64,000 nucleotides of DNA from UBA11524 sp045591175 (GTDB taxonomy: Bacteria > Bacillota > Clostridia > Christensenellales > Aristaeellaceae): the NCBI GenBank assembly GCA_045591175.1, contig JAZNSI010000047.1:17540-81539 (forward strand), given 5' to 3'. The translations under genes and the position numbers were made by a program. Below, in pieces: positions 23,277 through 31,744 of the stretch (positions within the stretch are counted from its first letter, which is position 1; the number at the start of each line of letters is the position of its first letter). The notes beneath the pieces are model-generated. The model was not told where the DNA came from. It ran no database searches and saw only the letters and a program-made list of their open reading frames with translations.

Positions 23277-24350
23277 ATGGAAATGCTCAAGCAGGCGTGG
23301 AAGCGTCTGTCCGGGCGGCAGGACGGGGATTCCCCCATCGACCGCAGCAAAAAGCACAAGCGGCTCCGCTGGTATTTCTTCCTCCCCCGGGAGGGCAAGG
23401 AAAGGCGCATCCTCGTCCATGCGGTGACCCTGCTGCTGATCGGGGTGTTCCTCTTCAGCGCGGGCAAGCTGATCAGCTACGGCGCGGAGTATCTCTCCGC
23501 CCGGCGTCTGTCGGACGATCTGCGCCAGACCTACCATGCCGAAAAGGAGCAGGAGCTCCTGAGCAGCCCCTCGCCCGCGGCAACCCCGGAGGACACGCCC
23601 CTCGCCACCACAACCCACTTCATGACGCCGCCCTGGACCAATGAGGTCACCGCGACGCCACAGCCCACGCCCACCGCAACGCCCGTTGCGCGTTTGGCCT
23701 CCGTGCCCTACCCGAACAATCCCTATACCATCGTCGGCAGCCGCTTTACCAAGCTGCGCAGGCAGAATGCGGACATCATCGGCTGGCTGACTGTCAAGGG
23801 CGTGGTGGATGAACCCGTCGTGCAGCGGGACAATCAGTACTACCTGCGCCGGGATTACAGGGGCTACCATAACAACAACGGCGCCATCTTCCTGGATGAA
23901 GCCGTCAAGCTGCGCACCCGGCCCTACACGCTGATGCTCTACGGCCACAACATGAAGAGCGGCCTGATGTTTGGCAAGCTGCGCAATTACGAGGATCCCG
24001 GCTATTACCGGGACAATGCTTTCATCACCTTCGACACCATCTACGAGGATGGCCGCTACGTCATCTTCGCGGTGGGCACCGTCAGCACCGACCCCCGGAA
24101 CTGGCGCTACCTCAACTGGTCGCACCTCAATTCCTCCGTGGTGGCCAACCGCGAAAGCGCCATCGCAAGCCTCCTGCGCTTCTCGGTGTACGGCAAGTAC
24201 ATCGACGTGCAGGCGGATGACCAGCTGCTGCTGCTGATCACCTGTGTGGATGAGGAAACCGACCGCCGCGTGGTGGCAGCCCGCCGCATCCGCGATAACG
24301 AAACGGAAGCCGAGCTGCAGACGCTGGTGCAAAAGACACGGAAAAAGTGA
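23277..24350 (+). CDS. srtB: Class B sortase
   Basis: The 357-residue transpeptidase attaches proteins to peptidoglycan. It has a cytoplasmic basic N-terminus, one membrane helix (about residues 43-63), a Ser/Pro/Thr-rich linker (about 85-135) and the SrtB catalytic domain with H224 in 'LYGHNM', C323 in 'LLITCVD' and the following Arg-rich 'RRVVAARRI'. The linker is longer than in typical SrtB. The start is GAGGAA followed by ATG at 23277; an in-frame GTG at 23271 is possible. No LPxTG- or NPQTN-type substrate gene adjoins it. Confidence 0.88.
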   Translation: MEMLKQAWKRLSGRQDGDSPIDRSKKHKRLRWYFFLPREGKERRILVHAVTLLLIGVFLFSAGKLISYGAEYLSARRLSDDLRQTYHAEKEQELLSSPSPAATPEDTPLATTTHFMTPPWTNEVTATPQPTPTATPVARLASVPYPNNPYTIVGSRFTKLRRQNADIIGWLTVKGVVDEPVVQRDNQYYLRRDYRGYHNNNGAIFLDEAVKLRTRPYTLMLYGHNMKSGLMFGKLRNYEDPGYYRDNAFITFDTIYEDGRYVIFAVGTVSTDPRNWRYLNWSHLNSSVVANRESAIASLLRFSVYGKYIDVQADDQLLLLITCVDEETDRRVVAARRIRDNETEAELQTLVQKTRKK

Positions 24351-24355
24351 AATTC

Positions 24356-24387
24356 GCCCTCCTTCCCCATGGGAAGGAGGGCTTTTC
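24356..24387 (+). terminator. Terminator after the sortase gene
   Basis: GCCCTCCTTCCC-CAT-GGGAAGGAGGGC (12-bp stem) followed by TTTT. Confidence 0.9.
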
Positions 24388-24410
24388 CTGTCGCATGCTG
24401 TCGGTTTTTG

Positions 24411-24439
24411 TTGACGGATGTCGCCTTTTTCTCTATAAT
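24411..24439 (+). promoter_or_regulatory. Promoter of the DUF5684-like gene
   Basis: -35 TTGACG (24411-24416), 17-bp spacer, perfect -10 TATAAT (24434-24439). Confidence 0.85.
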
Positions 24440-24485
24440 GAAAGCACAAGTTGTCCGTTCAACAAAAGAGAAAGGTGGTATCCCC

Positions 24486-25253
24486 ATGAGTTCCTACGAA
24501 ATGGAGGCCATGCTTGAAGCGCTGGCCGGTTCACTCAGCGCCTTTATCGGGCCGATCATCGCCAGCCTGCTGTCCGGCGTGATCCTCACTTACTGCATCC
24601 GCTGGTTCATCTTCCAGAAGGCCGGCGAAAAGGGCTGGAAAGCCCTCATCCCCTTTTACAGCGATTACATCAACTACAGGATCGCCTGGGATGGCCGCAT
24701 TTACCTGGCGCTGCTGGTCGGCACCATCGCCAGCAGCGTGCTGGGCGCGCTGTTCGGGCTGATCAACGCTGGGCTGGGCATGGTGGTGTCCGTCATCATC
24801 AGCACCGTGGTGGCCGGCGCCAAGGCCGTCGCCTCCATGATCCTGCAGTTCAAGTTTGCCCGCGCCTTCGGCAAGAATGATTACTTCGCCGTGGGCCTGT
24901 ACTTCCTGAACAATGTGTTCGCGGCCATCCTGGCCTTTGGCGAGTGCAAGTACCAGGGCGCGCCCACGGCGGACGGCATCGGCGTACCCAAGGCCCTGGA
25001 CAACCTGGGCCGCAAGCCCGAGCCCCGCTATGACGCTCCCGTTCAGCAACCCATGCAGCAGCCCCGCCCCGTGCAGCTGCCCCAGCAGCCCATGCAGCAG
25101 CCTGTACAGCAGCCCCAGCAGCAGGGCTATCAGAGCTACCAGCCCTATGGCGGCTATCAGCAGCCCCGCTATCCCCAGCAGTCCAGCACCGGCAGCTATC
25201 CCCCCGTACCCCAGTACCCCCAGCAGAACAATCAGCCGCCCTATCAGTACTGA
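24486..25253 (+). CDS. DUF5684-like membrane protein with Gln/Pro-rich tail
   Basis: The 255-residue protein has about four transmembrane helices in the first 150 residues, with 'FIFQKAGEKGWKALIPFYSD' being the common DUF5684/signal-peptidase-I-like segment ('kaG..gW.aliP.yn'). The C-terminal ~80 residues are low-complexity Gln/Pro/Tyr (PVQQPMQQPRP, QQPVQQPQQQGYQSY), predicted to be disordered and cytoplasmic. The tail could mediate assembly, but this is speculative. GGTGGT-type RBS; its own promoter and terminator make it a single-gene unit. Confidence 0.78.
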   Translation: MSSYEMEAMLEALAGSLSAFIGPIIASLLSGVILTYCIRWFIFQKAGEKGWKALIPFYSDYINYRIAWDGRIYLALLVGTIASSVLGALFGLINAGLGMVVSVIISTVVAGAKAVASMILQFKFARAFGKNDYFAVGLYFLNNVFAAILAFGECKYQGAPTADGIGVPKALDNLGRKPEPRYDAPVQQPMQQPRPVQLPQQPMQQPVQQPQQQGYQSYQPYGGYQQPRYPQQSSTGSYPPVPQYPQQNNQPPYQY

Positions 25254-25260
25254 CCTGCAG

Positions 25261-25287
25261 GCCTCCCTCGCCGGGGAGGCCTTTTCC
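25261..25287 (+). terminator. Terminator after the DUF5684-like gene
   Basis: GCCTCCC (25261-25267) and GGGGAGGC (25273-25280) with a short loop, then CTTTT. Confidence 0.7.
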
Positions 25288-25315
25288 ATGCGGTTCCCCG
25301 TCATACCGCAAAAAA

Positions 25316-25349
25316 CTGCCGCCCCATCATAGGAGCGGCAGTCGTTTTT
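25316..25349. terminator. Terminator of the DtxR/MntR gene (convergent, partly bidirectional)
   Basis: CTGCCGC (25316-25322) pairs with GCGGCAG (25335-25341). An A-run lies at 25309-25315 and a T-run at 25345-25349. Confidence 0.75.
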
Positions 25350-25351
25350 CA

Positions 25352-25720
25352 TTATTGCAGCTTGAGCAGATGCTTTCTCAGCGCCGCGAAGCTTTCCTCG
25401 GAGATGTCATGCTCCAGCTTGCAGGCGTCCTCGCGGGCGACGTCCTCCGCCACGCCGATCTTCATCAGGAAGGTGGAGATCGTCTTGTGCCTGTCATACA
25501 CCCGCATCGCGATCCCCTCGCCCTTCTCCGTCAGGGTGATGAGGTTGTCCTGATCCATGTGGATGAACTCATTCTCCCGCAGCTTCTTCATCGCGAAGGA
25601 GACGGAGGGCTTCGTCACGCCCAGCAGCTGGGCAATATCCACCGAGCGCACCTGTCCCTTGGTTTCCCGCAGGCGCAGGATCGCCTCCAGATAATCTTCC
25701 GCAGATTCATGGATGTGCAT
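25352..25720 (-). CDS. DtxR/MntR-family metal-dependent regulator
   Basis: The 122-residue two-domain protein has an N-terminal winged helix ('SAEDYLEAILRLRETKGQVR', 'LLGVTKPSVSFAMKKLRENE') and a C-terminal metal-binding/dimerisation region with E-D-A-C-K-L-E-H ('AREDACKLEHDISEESF') that supplies metal ligands. The short form without an SH3-like domain fits MntR (manganese) best; iron sensing is the alternative. No metal transporter gene is adjacent, so the regulon lies elsewhere. GGAGGTGC precedes the ATG. Confidence 0.9.
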   Translation of the reverse strand: MHIHESAEDYLEAILRLRETKGQVRSVDIAQLLGVTKPSVSFAMKKLRENEFIHMDQDNLITLTEKGEGIAMRVYDRHKTISTFLMKIGVAEDVAREDACKLEHDISEESFAALRKHLLKLQ

Positions 25721-25792
25721 GGCGCACCTCCTGTTTGGTCTTGGTTGTATATATCATACCATGTCGCCGGGGAAAAAGCAAGGGCCGCCCCG

Positions 25793-26845
25793 TCAGGAGA
25801 AGATGCGCAGCACATCCTTGAAGGTGAAGAAGATCATCAGGCCAAAGAGGAAGATCATGCCGATGAAGTGCACCAGCGCCTCGCGCTCCGGCTTGATGGG
25901 CTTGCCGCGCACCGCCTCGATCAGGTGGAACACGATGCGGCTGCCGTCCAGGCCGGGGATGGGCAGCAGGTTCATGATGCCCAGGTTGACGCTGATCATC
26001 ACCAGCAGGCTGAAGAAGGCAATGGCGCCGTCCTGCTTGACGGCCTGGGACACGACCTGCACCGTGCCCACCGGGCCGGCCACCTGGTCACGGATCGCCG
26101 GGTCGGTAACGAGGCCCTTCAGGGCATCGAAAACCGCCGTGCCTGCATCCACGCAGTAGCCCCAACCTTCCTGCACCGCCTCGCCGAAGCTCAGGTGGTA
26201 GGAACCGACCACATTCCCCATGAAGGTGATGCCAATGCGGTACTTCTGCTCCGCTTCGTCCCAGTAGGTGGACGCGACAGCCTCAAAGGTCTCGCCTTCA
26301 CGGCGGACGGTCAGGCGATGCTCCTGCACGCCTTCGATGTTGCCGATGGCTGCGGAGAGGGCCGTGGTCGTGCCATCCAGCACGTTCACGCCGTCCACGG
26401 CGGTGATGACGTCACCGGGCTGGAGTCCCGCCTGCGCGGCAGGGCTTTCCGCCACGATCTCGGTGATCACCGGCTCATACACCGGCATCGCCATGAAGGC
26501 GTACACCGCGATGGCCACCGCCAGCGCCAGGACGAAGTTCATCACCGGGCCCATGGCCACGGTGAAGATGCGCTTCCACACATTCTGCTTGCCGTAGGCG
26601 CGGGGGTCGTCCTTGGATTTGCCCTCCACGTCGTCCTCGCCGTAGAAGGCGCAGAAGCCGCCCAGGGGGATGCAGCGCAGGGAGAATTTCGTGCCGGATT
26701 TGCCCGTCCAGCCGAAGATCTTCGGGCCCATGCCGATGGCGAACTCCATCACCTCGATGCCGCAGATGCGCGCCGCGATGAAGTGGCCGAACTCGTGCAC
26801 CGCGATCAGGATGCCGAGCAGGAGGATGCCGATCAATACATACAT
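25793..26845 (-). CDS. rseP: RIP metalloprotease RseP/RasP (site-2 protease)
   Basis: The 350-residue M50 zinc protease of the membrane cleaves anti-sigma factors or signal-peptide remnants within the bilayer. The HExxH motif is 'AVHEFGHFIAAR', a PDZ domain follows at about residues 125-200 ('AGLQPGDVITAVDGVNV'), and 'NLGIMNLLPIPGLDG' is the conserved third-helix motif with the Asp zinc ligand. It is the last gene of the conserved frr-uppS-cdsA-dxr-rseP order, 18 bp after dxr. Confidence 0.95.
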   Translation of the reverse strand: MYVLIGILLLGILIAVHEFGHFIAARICGIEVMEFAIGMGPKIFGWTGKSGTKFSLRCIPLGGFCAFYGEDDVEGKSKDDPRAYGKQNVWKRIFTVAMGPVMNFVLALAVAIAVYAFMAMPVYEPVITEIVAESPAAQAGLQPGDVITAVDGVNVLDGTTTALSAAIGNIEGVQEHRLTVRREGETFEAVASTYWDEAEQKYRIGITFMGNVVGSYHLSFGEAVQEGWGYCVDAGTAVFDALKGLVTDPAIRDQVAGPVGTVQVVSQAVKQDGAIAFFSLLVMISVNLGIMNLLPIPGLDGSRIVFHLIEAVRGKPIKPEREALVHFIGMIFLFGLMIFFTFKDVLRIFS

Positions 26846-26863
26846 AAGTGGTTGTGCTCCTTG

Positions 26864-28018
26864 TTATTTGCGAATTGCGGGCAGCAGCTCCGCGACGACG
26901 CGGCGGGCTTCCTGATCCGCATGGAAGATGTCGTCCAGATTGTTCGCGGGCATCGGGCCGAGCTTCGCCAGCGCGCCCTCGACCAGCCGGGTGATGCCGC
27001 CAAAGGGGATCTCGTCCGCGAGGAAGGCCGCGACAGCCGCCTCGTTCGCGCCGTTGAGGATGGTGCAGGCCGCGCCGCCGGCGTTCAGGCACTCCTTCAC
27101 GATGCGCAGCGCCGGGAAACGCTCTTCATCGCCGCGCTCGAAGGTCAGCTGCCCCAGCGCGAAGAGATCCAGGGGCTTGGAGCCGGTGGGGAGGCGCTCC
27201 GGGTAGGACATGGCGTACTGGATGGGCACGCGCATGTCCGGCACGCCCAGCTGGGCGATGACCGCGCCGTCAGCAAATTCCACCGCACTGTGGACGATGG
27301 ACTGCGGATGCACCACGACCTCGATCTTCTCCGGGGCCATGTCGAACAGCCAGCGCGCCTCGATGATCTCGAGGGCCTTGTTGAACATGGAGGCGGAGTC
27401 GATGGTGATCTTCGCGCCCATGGCCCAGTTGGGATGGTTGAGGGCTTCTGCGCGGGTGGCATTGTAGATGCGCTCCTTCTCCCAGGTGCGGAAGGGGCCG
27501 CCGGAGGCCGTCAGCAGGAGCTTCACGGGCTGATTCCCCGCCGCGCCCTGCAGGCACTGGAAGATCGCGCTGTGCTCGCTGTCCACGGGGAGGAGGGGCT
27601 TGCCGATGCGCTTGGCCGCGTCCATCACCAGATGACCGCCGGTGACCAGGGCCTCCTTGTTGGCCAGCAGCACCTGGCGGTTCGCGTTCAGCGCGTCCAT
27701 GACGCTCTGCAAGCCCGCGATGCCCACGACGCTCACCAGCACCATGTCCGCCGGGACTTCCGCCGCGGCGACGCGCAGGGCGTCCTTGCCCATCACCCAG
27801 CGGCAGAACCGCAGGTCAGCGGGGATATCCTCCATCGGGATGGGCTCGGTCAGGCCGGCCATCTCCGGGCGGAAGGTACGCACCTGCTCAAAGAAGAGCT
27901 CGCGGTTGCGGTGGCCGGTCATCGCGACGACGCGGAAGCGCTCCGGGTGCAGCGCAACGAGCTGCAGCGCCTGTGTGCCGATGGAGCCGGTGGAGCCGAG
28001 GATGGAGATCGTTTGCAT
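26864..28018 (-). CDS. dxr: 1-deoxy-D-xylulose-5-phosphate reductoisomerase
   Basis: The 384-residue enzyme of the MEP isoprenoid pathway makes 2-C-methyl-D-erythritol 4-phosphate using NADPH. The N-terminal 'ISILGSTGSIGTQALQLV' is the NADPH-binding motif. The metal/substrate site is in 'LPVDSEHSAIFQCL', and 'TASGGPFR' is the conserved flexible-loop region. Length and position next to rseP and cdsA match the usual Clostridia arrangement. It is separated from cdsA by a terminator, so it likely has a separate start of transcription. Confidence 0.96.
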   Translation of the reverse strand: MQTISILGSTGSIGTQALQLVALHPERFRVVAMTGHRNRELFFEQVRTFRPEMAGLTEPIPMEDIPADLRFCRWVMGKDALRVAAAEVPADMVLVSVVGIAGLQSVMDALNANRQVLLANKEALVTGGHLVMDAAKRIGKPLLPVDSEHSAIFQCLQGAAGNQPVKLLLTASGGPFRTWEKERIYNATRAEALNHPNWAMGAKITIDSASMFNKALEIIEARWLFDMAPEKIEVVVHPQSIVHSAVEFADGAVIAQLGVPDMRVPIQYAMSYPERLPTGSKPLDLFALGQLTFERGDEERFPALRIVKECLNAGGAACTILNGANEAAVAAFLADEIPFGGITRLVEGALAKLGPMPANNLDDIFHADQEARRVVAELLPAIRK

Positions 28019-28067
28019 GGTGATCCTCCTTGGATAGCATATGCACGGGACATCGTCCCATTCAGCG

Positions 28068-28097
28068 AAAAAACGCGGCGCGGTTGGTTCGCGCCGC
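28068..28097 (-). terminator. Terminator between cdsA and dxr
   Basis: Minus-strand GCGGCGCG and CGCGCCGC arms (28090-28097 and 28075-28082), followed by GTTTTTT. It would separate dxr-rseP transcription from the upstream genes. Confidence 0.8.
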
Positions 28098-28105
28098 GGG
28101 TGTTT

Positions 28106-28924
28106 TTACAGGACGGTCAGCATTCTGTAGCAGAAGATGATGATCGCCATGAACAGCACGCTGTCCAGGCGGTCCAGCATGCCGCCGTGACCAGGGAAGA
28201 GGTTCGAAAAGTCCTTGATGCCGCAGTGACGCTTGATCAGCGAGGCGAAGAGATCGCCCAGCTGTCCTGCCACGCCGCCGATCAGGCCCAGCAGCACATA
28301 ATGCCACCATTCGGGCAGCACCGCGCGGGACTGCACCGCCAGCGCCCAGGCGATCAGCCCCACCAGCAGGGAGGCGATCAGGCTGCCGATGAGGCCGCCA
28401 ATCGCGCCGGAGATGGTTTTGTTGGGGCTCACCGGCGGGCACAGCTTCGGGCCCTTCAGCGCGGAGCCCACATACAGCGCGAAAATGTCGCCCAGGCAGG
28501 GGATGGCGATCATCAGGCACAGGTAAGTCAGCTGCACGGATTTGGGGCTGATAGCCGTCAGCGCCAGCATCGCCATGCCGGGCAGCACCACGGACACAAA
28601 GGGCACCAGGCTGTACAGGATGTCCTCCAGCTTGGGCTCGCGGCGGAAGATGACGCAGGCCACCGTTGTCAGCGCCACACCGATGATCACCGGGATCAGC
28701 AGCTTCGCGCCGCCCAGGGCCAGCAGCGGCACGCTCAGCGCCAGTCCGGCCCAGGTCGGCCATGCCAGCGGATGATGCCCCGCTTTGGTCAGCGCGCCGT
28801 ACTCCTCGTACACCGCAAAGCAGATGATGGCCACGATGGCCGCGGCCAGCACCACGCCGCCCAGCGCCAAAAGAGCGACTGCCACAGCCGCCAGGATGGA
28901 CGCGGTGATGATTCTCTGCTTCAT
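28106..28924 (-). CDS. cdsA: Phosphatidate cytidylyltransferase
   Basis: The 272-residue integral membrane enzyme makes CDP-diacylglycerol from CTP and phosphatidate, the branch point of phospholipid synthesis. It has about seven helices. The C-terminal CTP_transf_1 signature lies around 'LIKRHCGIKDFSNLFPGHGG', which has the K-R-x-x-x-x-K-D-x-x-x-x-x-P-G-H-G-G pattern, followed by 'LDRLDSVLF'. GGAGTG upstream supports the ATG at 28924. Confidence 0.95.
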   Translation of the reverse strand: MKQRIITASILAAVAVALLALGGVVLAAAIVAIICFAVYEEYGALTKAGHHPLAWPTWAGLALSVPLLALGGAKLLIPVIIGVALTTVACVIFRREPKLEDILYSLVPFVSVVLPGMAMLALTAISPKSVQLTYLCLMIAIPCLGDIFALYVGSALKGPKLCPPVSPNKTISGAIGGLIGSLIASLLVGLIAWALAVQSRAVLPEWWHYVLLGLIGGVAGQLGDLFASLIKRHCGIKDFSNLFPGHGGMLDRLDSVLFMAIIIFCYRMLTVL

Positions 28925-28993
28925 TGTTTTCACTCCCTTCCCCATGGATCGGGGAAATGTTAGCACAGCATGTTGAACGCTGTATGAATTCGC

Positions 28994-29752
28994 TTACTTG
29001 AGCCGGCCGCCAAAGCGACGCTCACGGCCGCCGTAGGCCAGGAGGGCTTCATCATAATCCTGCACGGAGAAATCCGGCCAGAGCACCTTGGGGAACAGGA
29101 ATTCCGCGTAGGCGCACTGGTAGAGCAGGAAATTGGACAGCCGCATTTCGCCGCTGGTGCGGATCATCAAGTCCACATCAGGCTGATTCGCGGTATAAAG
29201 CCGGTCGGAGATGGTCTGCTCATTCACCTCGTCCAGGGTGAGCTTGCCGTCCTTTACGTCCTGCGCGATGGACTTCGCTGCCCGCACCAGCTCCGCCCGT
29301 CCGCCATAGTTGAGGCAGATATTGAGGGTGAGGCCGGTGTTGTCGCCCGTGCGGCGCTCGGCCTCGATGAGCACCTCGCGCTGCTTCTCCGGGAAGAGCG
29401 CCTTGTCTCCCAGGATCAGGATACGCACGTTCTTCTCGTCCAGTTCGTCGATCTCGGACTTGAAGAAGTCCAGGATCAGCTGCATCAGCGCGCCGACTTC
29501 CTCCTTGGAGCGGTTCCAGTTCTCGGTGGAGAAGGCGTAGATGGTCAGCGCCTCGATCTTCAGGTCATCCGTGTGGCGGATGACCTCGCGCAAAGTCTCG
29601 ACGCCCTGGCGGTGCCCCATGGCGACGTTCAGCTTGTGCTTCTTGGCCCAGCGACCGTTGCCGTCCATGATGATGGCGACATGCCGCGGGAGCTTGGCAA
29701 AATCCTCCCGCACCATGGCGGCACGGCGGACGCTTTTCTTGAAAATGCCCAT
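28994..29752 (-). CDS. uppS: Isoprenyl transferase (undecaprenyl diphosphate synthase)
   Basis: The 252-residue cis-prenyltransferase makes the C55 lipid carrier for cell-wall precursors. It has the hallmark 'IIMDGNGRWAKKH' with the catalytic Asp, 'GHRQGVETLREV', 'YAFSTENWNRSKEEV', and C-terminal 'DLMIRTSGEMRLSNFLLYQ' followed by the ECAY-like 'CAYAEFLF'. It belongs to the frr-uppS-cdsA group. A terminator-like hairpin upstream (29761-29805) may modulate its transcription. Confidence 0.96.
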   Translation of the reverse strand: MGIFKKSVRRAAMVREDFAKLPRHVAIIMDGNGRWAKKHKLNVAMGHRQGVETLREVIRHTDDLKIEALTIYAFSTENWNRSKEEVGALMQLILDFFKSEIDELDEKNVRILILGDKALFPEKQREVLIEAERRTGDNTGLTLNICLNYGGRAELVRAAKSIAQDVKDGKLTLDEVNEQTISDRLYTANQPDVDLMIRTSGEMRLSNFLLYQCAYAEFLFPKVLWPDFSVQDYDEALLAYGGRERRFGGRLK

Positions 29753-29760
29753 AATACCTC

Positions 29761-29805
29761 AAAAAGGCAGACCCGCAGCCCCTCGCGGAAGCCCACGCGT
29801 CTGCC
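29761..29805 (-). terminator. Terminator or attenuator upstream of uppS
   Basis: Minus-strand GGCAGAC (29799-29805) and GTCTGCC (29766-29772), then TTTTT. It lies between the small gene and uppS, only ~10 bp before the uppS start. Confidence 0.65.
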
Positions 29806-29812
29806 TGCAATA

Positions 29813-30031
29813 TCACACTTTTCGCGGATCGCCGTCCTGGAAGGCACTGACCGTCAATTCTCCTGCACGCGCGCGGATGACACGGAGCGTACCTTCACGC
29901 ATACCGATATCCTCTTCCCCCTTGCGGCGGGGCGCACAGGTAACAAGCACCTTGGGCTCAACGCCCCAGGCGCGGGCGGTTTCCAGCGCAGTCTCCAGCG
30001 GAAGACCCAGCAGGGATTCCCAGTTCGCCAT
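29813..30031 (-). CDS. Small protein between frr and uppS (72 aa), PASTA-like pattern
   Basis: The first half 'LLGLPLETALETARAWGVEP' followed by 'KVLVTCAPRR' has the rhythm of a PASTA-like domain (G-x-x-x-x-x-A-x-x-x-x-x-x-G-V). The rest, 'GTLRVIRARAGELTVSAF', is beta-rich. Small genes of this kind are found between frr and uppS in Clostridia, without known function. It starts 5 bp before the frr end region and reads as part of that operon. Family assignment is tentative. Confidence 0.7.
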   Translation of the reverse strand: MANWESLLGLPLETALETARAWGVEPKVLVTCAPRRKGEEDIGMREGTLRVIRARAGELTVSAFQDGDPRKV

Positions 30032-30036
30032 GGAAA

Positions 30037-30597
30037 TCAGACCTCCATGATCTCCTTTTCCTTGGCGGCGGCGACGGCGTCGATCTCCTTGATCGCCTTG
30101 TCGGTCAGCTTCTGGGCGTCTTCCTCGGCCTTGCGCTGATCGTCCTCGGTGATGAGGGAGTCCTTCTTGAGCTTCTTGACCTGCTCGATGGCGTCGCGGC
30201 GGATGGCGCGCACGGCAACCTTCGCGTCCTCAGCGCCCTTCTTGACCTGCTTGGTCAGATCCTTACGGCGCTCGGCGTTCAGCTCGGGGAAGATCAGGCG
30301 GATGACTTCGCCGTCATTGTTGGGGTTCAGGCCCAGATCGCTGGTCTGGATGGCCTTCTCGATGGCCTTCAGCATGGTCTTTTCCCAGGGCTTGATGACC
30401 ATCATGCGGGCTTCGGGCACGGTGACGTTGCCGATCTGATTCAGGGGCGTGGGGGTGCCGTAGTAATCCACGGTGATGCGGTCCAGCAGCTTGGGATTGG
30501 CGCGGCCGGCGCGGATGGCCTGCATGTTGTTCTGCAGCACGACGATGGACTTGTCCATCTTGACCTTCGCCTGGTCCAGGATTTCCTTGCAAGACAT
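30037..30597 (-). CDS. frr: Ribosome recycling factor
   Basis: The 186-residue protein splits post-termination ribosomes with EF-G. Landmarks include 'RAGRANPKLLDRITVDYYGT', 'PLNQIGNVTVPEARMMVIKP', 'NDGEVIRLIFPELNAERRKD' and the long helical C-terminus. AAGGAGGTC lies just ahead of the ATG at 30597; the longer upstream frame has no ribosome binding site and is rejected. It is separated from pyrH by a hairpin repeat. Confidence 0.97.
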   Translation of the reverse strand: MSCKEILDQAKVKMDKSIVVLQNNMQAIRAGRANPKLLDRITVDYYGTPTPLNQIGNVTVPEARMMVIKPWEKTMLKAIEKAIQTSDLGLNPNNDGEVIRLIFPELNAERRKDLTKQVKKGAEDAKVAVRAIRRDAIEQVKKLKKDSLITEDDQRKAEEDAQKLTDKAIKEIDAVAAAKEKEIMEV

Positions 30598-30711
30598 AAT
30601 ATGACCTCCTTGTATGGGGGGATTGATTGCTTCTTCTATTGTACCTTGTTTTGGTCGGATTGGCAAGGGGTTTTTGTTTTGTGTAAATGGGCTTTGCCGC
30701 AACTCCCGCGT

Positions 30712-30762
30712 TCTCCCTCAGTCAGCGAGCAAGCTCGCTGCCAGCTCCCTCCCGGAGGGAGC
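30712..30762. repeat. CTCCCTC-family two-hairpin repeat between pyrH and frr
   Basis: Hairpin 1 is CAGCGAGC-AA-GCTCGCTG (30723-30740). Hairpin 2 is GCTCCCTC-CCG-GAGGGAGC (30744-30762). CTCCCTCA precedes the first. Same family as 31545-31673, 44975-45091, 47031-47076, 47521-47565 and 61143-61180. Confidence 0.8.
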
Positions 30763-30792
30763 CCGCGGGACTAACATCCCATGCCTACTTCC

Positions 30793-31503
30793 TTAAGGAT
30801 GCACAAACGTGCCGATATCGCTGCCCTCCAGGACGCGGATCAGGTTCTCCGGGTCGTCGAGGCCGAACACGCGCACCATGGACAGCTTCTGCTCCGCGCA
30901 GATGGCGAAGGCGGCAGCGTCCATCACCTTCAGGCCACGGTTGAGGGCCTCGCGGTAGGTGATGTCCTTGATCAGGGTGGCGGTGGGATCCTTCGCGGGA
31001 TCAGCGGTGTACACGCCGTCGATGTTCTTGGCCATCATGATGGCGTCCGCCTCGATCTCGACCGCGCGCAGGGCAACAGCCGTGTCGGTGGAGAAGAAGG
31101 GGTTGCCGGAGCCGGCGGCAAACAGCACCACGCGGCCTTCCTTCAGGTGACGGCGGGCCGCCATGGCATTGAAGGGCTCGCAGAAGCGGTCCATATCCAC
31201 CGCGGACTGCACCACGCAGTCCACGCCGGCCTTGCGCAGCGCATCGGACATGCACAGGCAGTTGATCACGGTGCCCAGCATGCCCATCTGGTCAGCAACG
31301 ACGGCGTCCATGTTGGCGCTGGGGCCCTGACGGCCGCGCCAGATATTGCCCGCACCGATGACGATGCCCACCTCGATGCCCATCCCGGTGATGCGGCGGA
31401 TCATCTCGGCGGTTTCACGAACCTTGTCGAAGTCGAACAGGTCATTTCCGGACTTGAGGGCCTCGCCGGAGAGCTTGAGGATAATGCGCTTGTATGCAGC
31501 CAT
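30793..31503 (-). CDS. pyrH: UMP kinase
   Basis: The 236-residue amino-acid-kinase-fold enzyme phosphorylates UMP to UDP. The N-terminal 'AYKRIILKLSGEALKSGND' binds phosphate. Also seen are 'VIGAGNIWRGRQG', 'TDTAVALRAVEIEADAIMMA' and 'DGVYTADPAKDP'. It occupies the usual place between tsf and frr. It is flanked on both sides by CTCCCTC-family repeats. GGAGGCACC precedes its ATG. Confidence 0.97.
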   Translation of the reverse strand: MAAYKRIILKLSGEALKSGNDLFDFDKVRETAEMIRRITGMGIEVGIVIGAGNIWRGRQGPSANMDAVVADQMGMLGTVINCLCMSDALRKAGVDCVVQSAVDMDRFCEPFNAMAARRHLKEGRVVLFAAGSGNPFFSTDTAVALRAVEIEADAIMMAKNIDGVYTADPAKDPTATLIKDITYREALNRGLKVMDAAAFAICAEQKLSMVRVFGLDDPENLIRVLEGSDIGTFVHP

Positions 31504-31544
31504 GGTGGTGCCTCCTTTGTTTGTTGTGGGGAAACCGGGGACAA

Positions 31545-31673
31545 ACTCCCTCCGTCATCCGCTAAAGCGGATGCCACCTCCCTCGAGAGGGAGGCTTGGT
31601 TACTGTACTGCGCAGCCAAAAGGCTCCCTCCCGAGGGAGCTGTCAGCGGACGAAGTCCGATGACTGAGGGAGT
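31545..31673. repeat. CTCCCTC-family repeat, full double (inverted) form between tsf and pyrH
   Basis: The 129-bp element is closed by ACTCCCTC / GAGGGAGT. It contains ATCCGCT-AA-AGCGGAT, a CCTCCCTCGAGAGGGAGG hairpin, a short non-repeat centre, CTCCCTC-C-CGAGGGAG, and GCGGAC-GAA-GTCCG. The first 33 bases of its core (CCGTCATCC onward) match 44982 onward. Confidence 0.85.
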
Positions 31674-31698
31674 GTTCCTACGCAATGCTCAACCCTGC

Positions 31699-31731
31699 AA
31701 AAAACGGGGAACCGCGTGATGCAGTTCCCCG
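31699..31731 (-). terminator. Terminator of tsf
   Basis: Minus-strand CGGGGAAC (31724-31731) and GTTCCCCG (31705-31712), then a run of six T. Confidence 0.85.
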
Positions 31732-31744
31732 AATGTGTTTGAAA

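Noticed and set aside
25355..28963. A 1202-codon open frame on the plus strand
   Set aside because: It lies antisense to mntR-like, rseP, dxr and cdsA, which have clear motifs. High GC removes stop codons in the opposite strand, and the translation is His/Arg/Ala-rich without domains.
31545..31673. Simple transcription terminators as the explanation of the CTCCCTC repeats
   Set aside because: They lack T-runs after the stems, occur next to separate terminators (for example 31699-31731, 46971-47002), and several are palindromic pairs.
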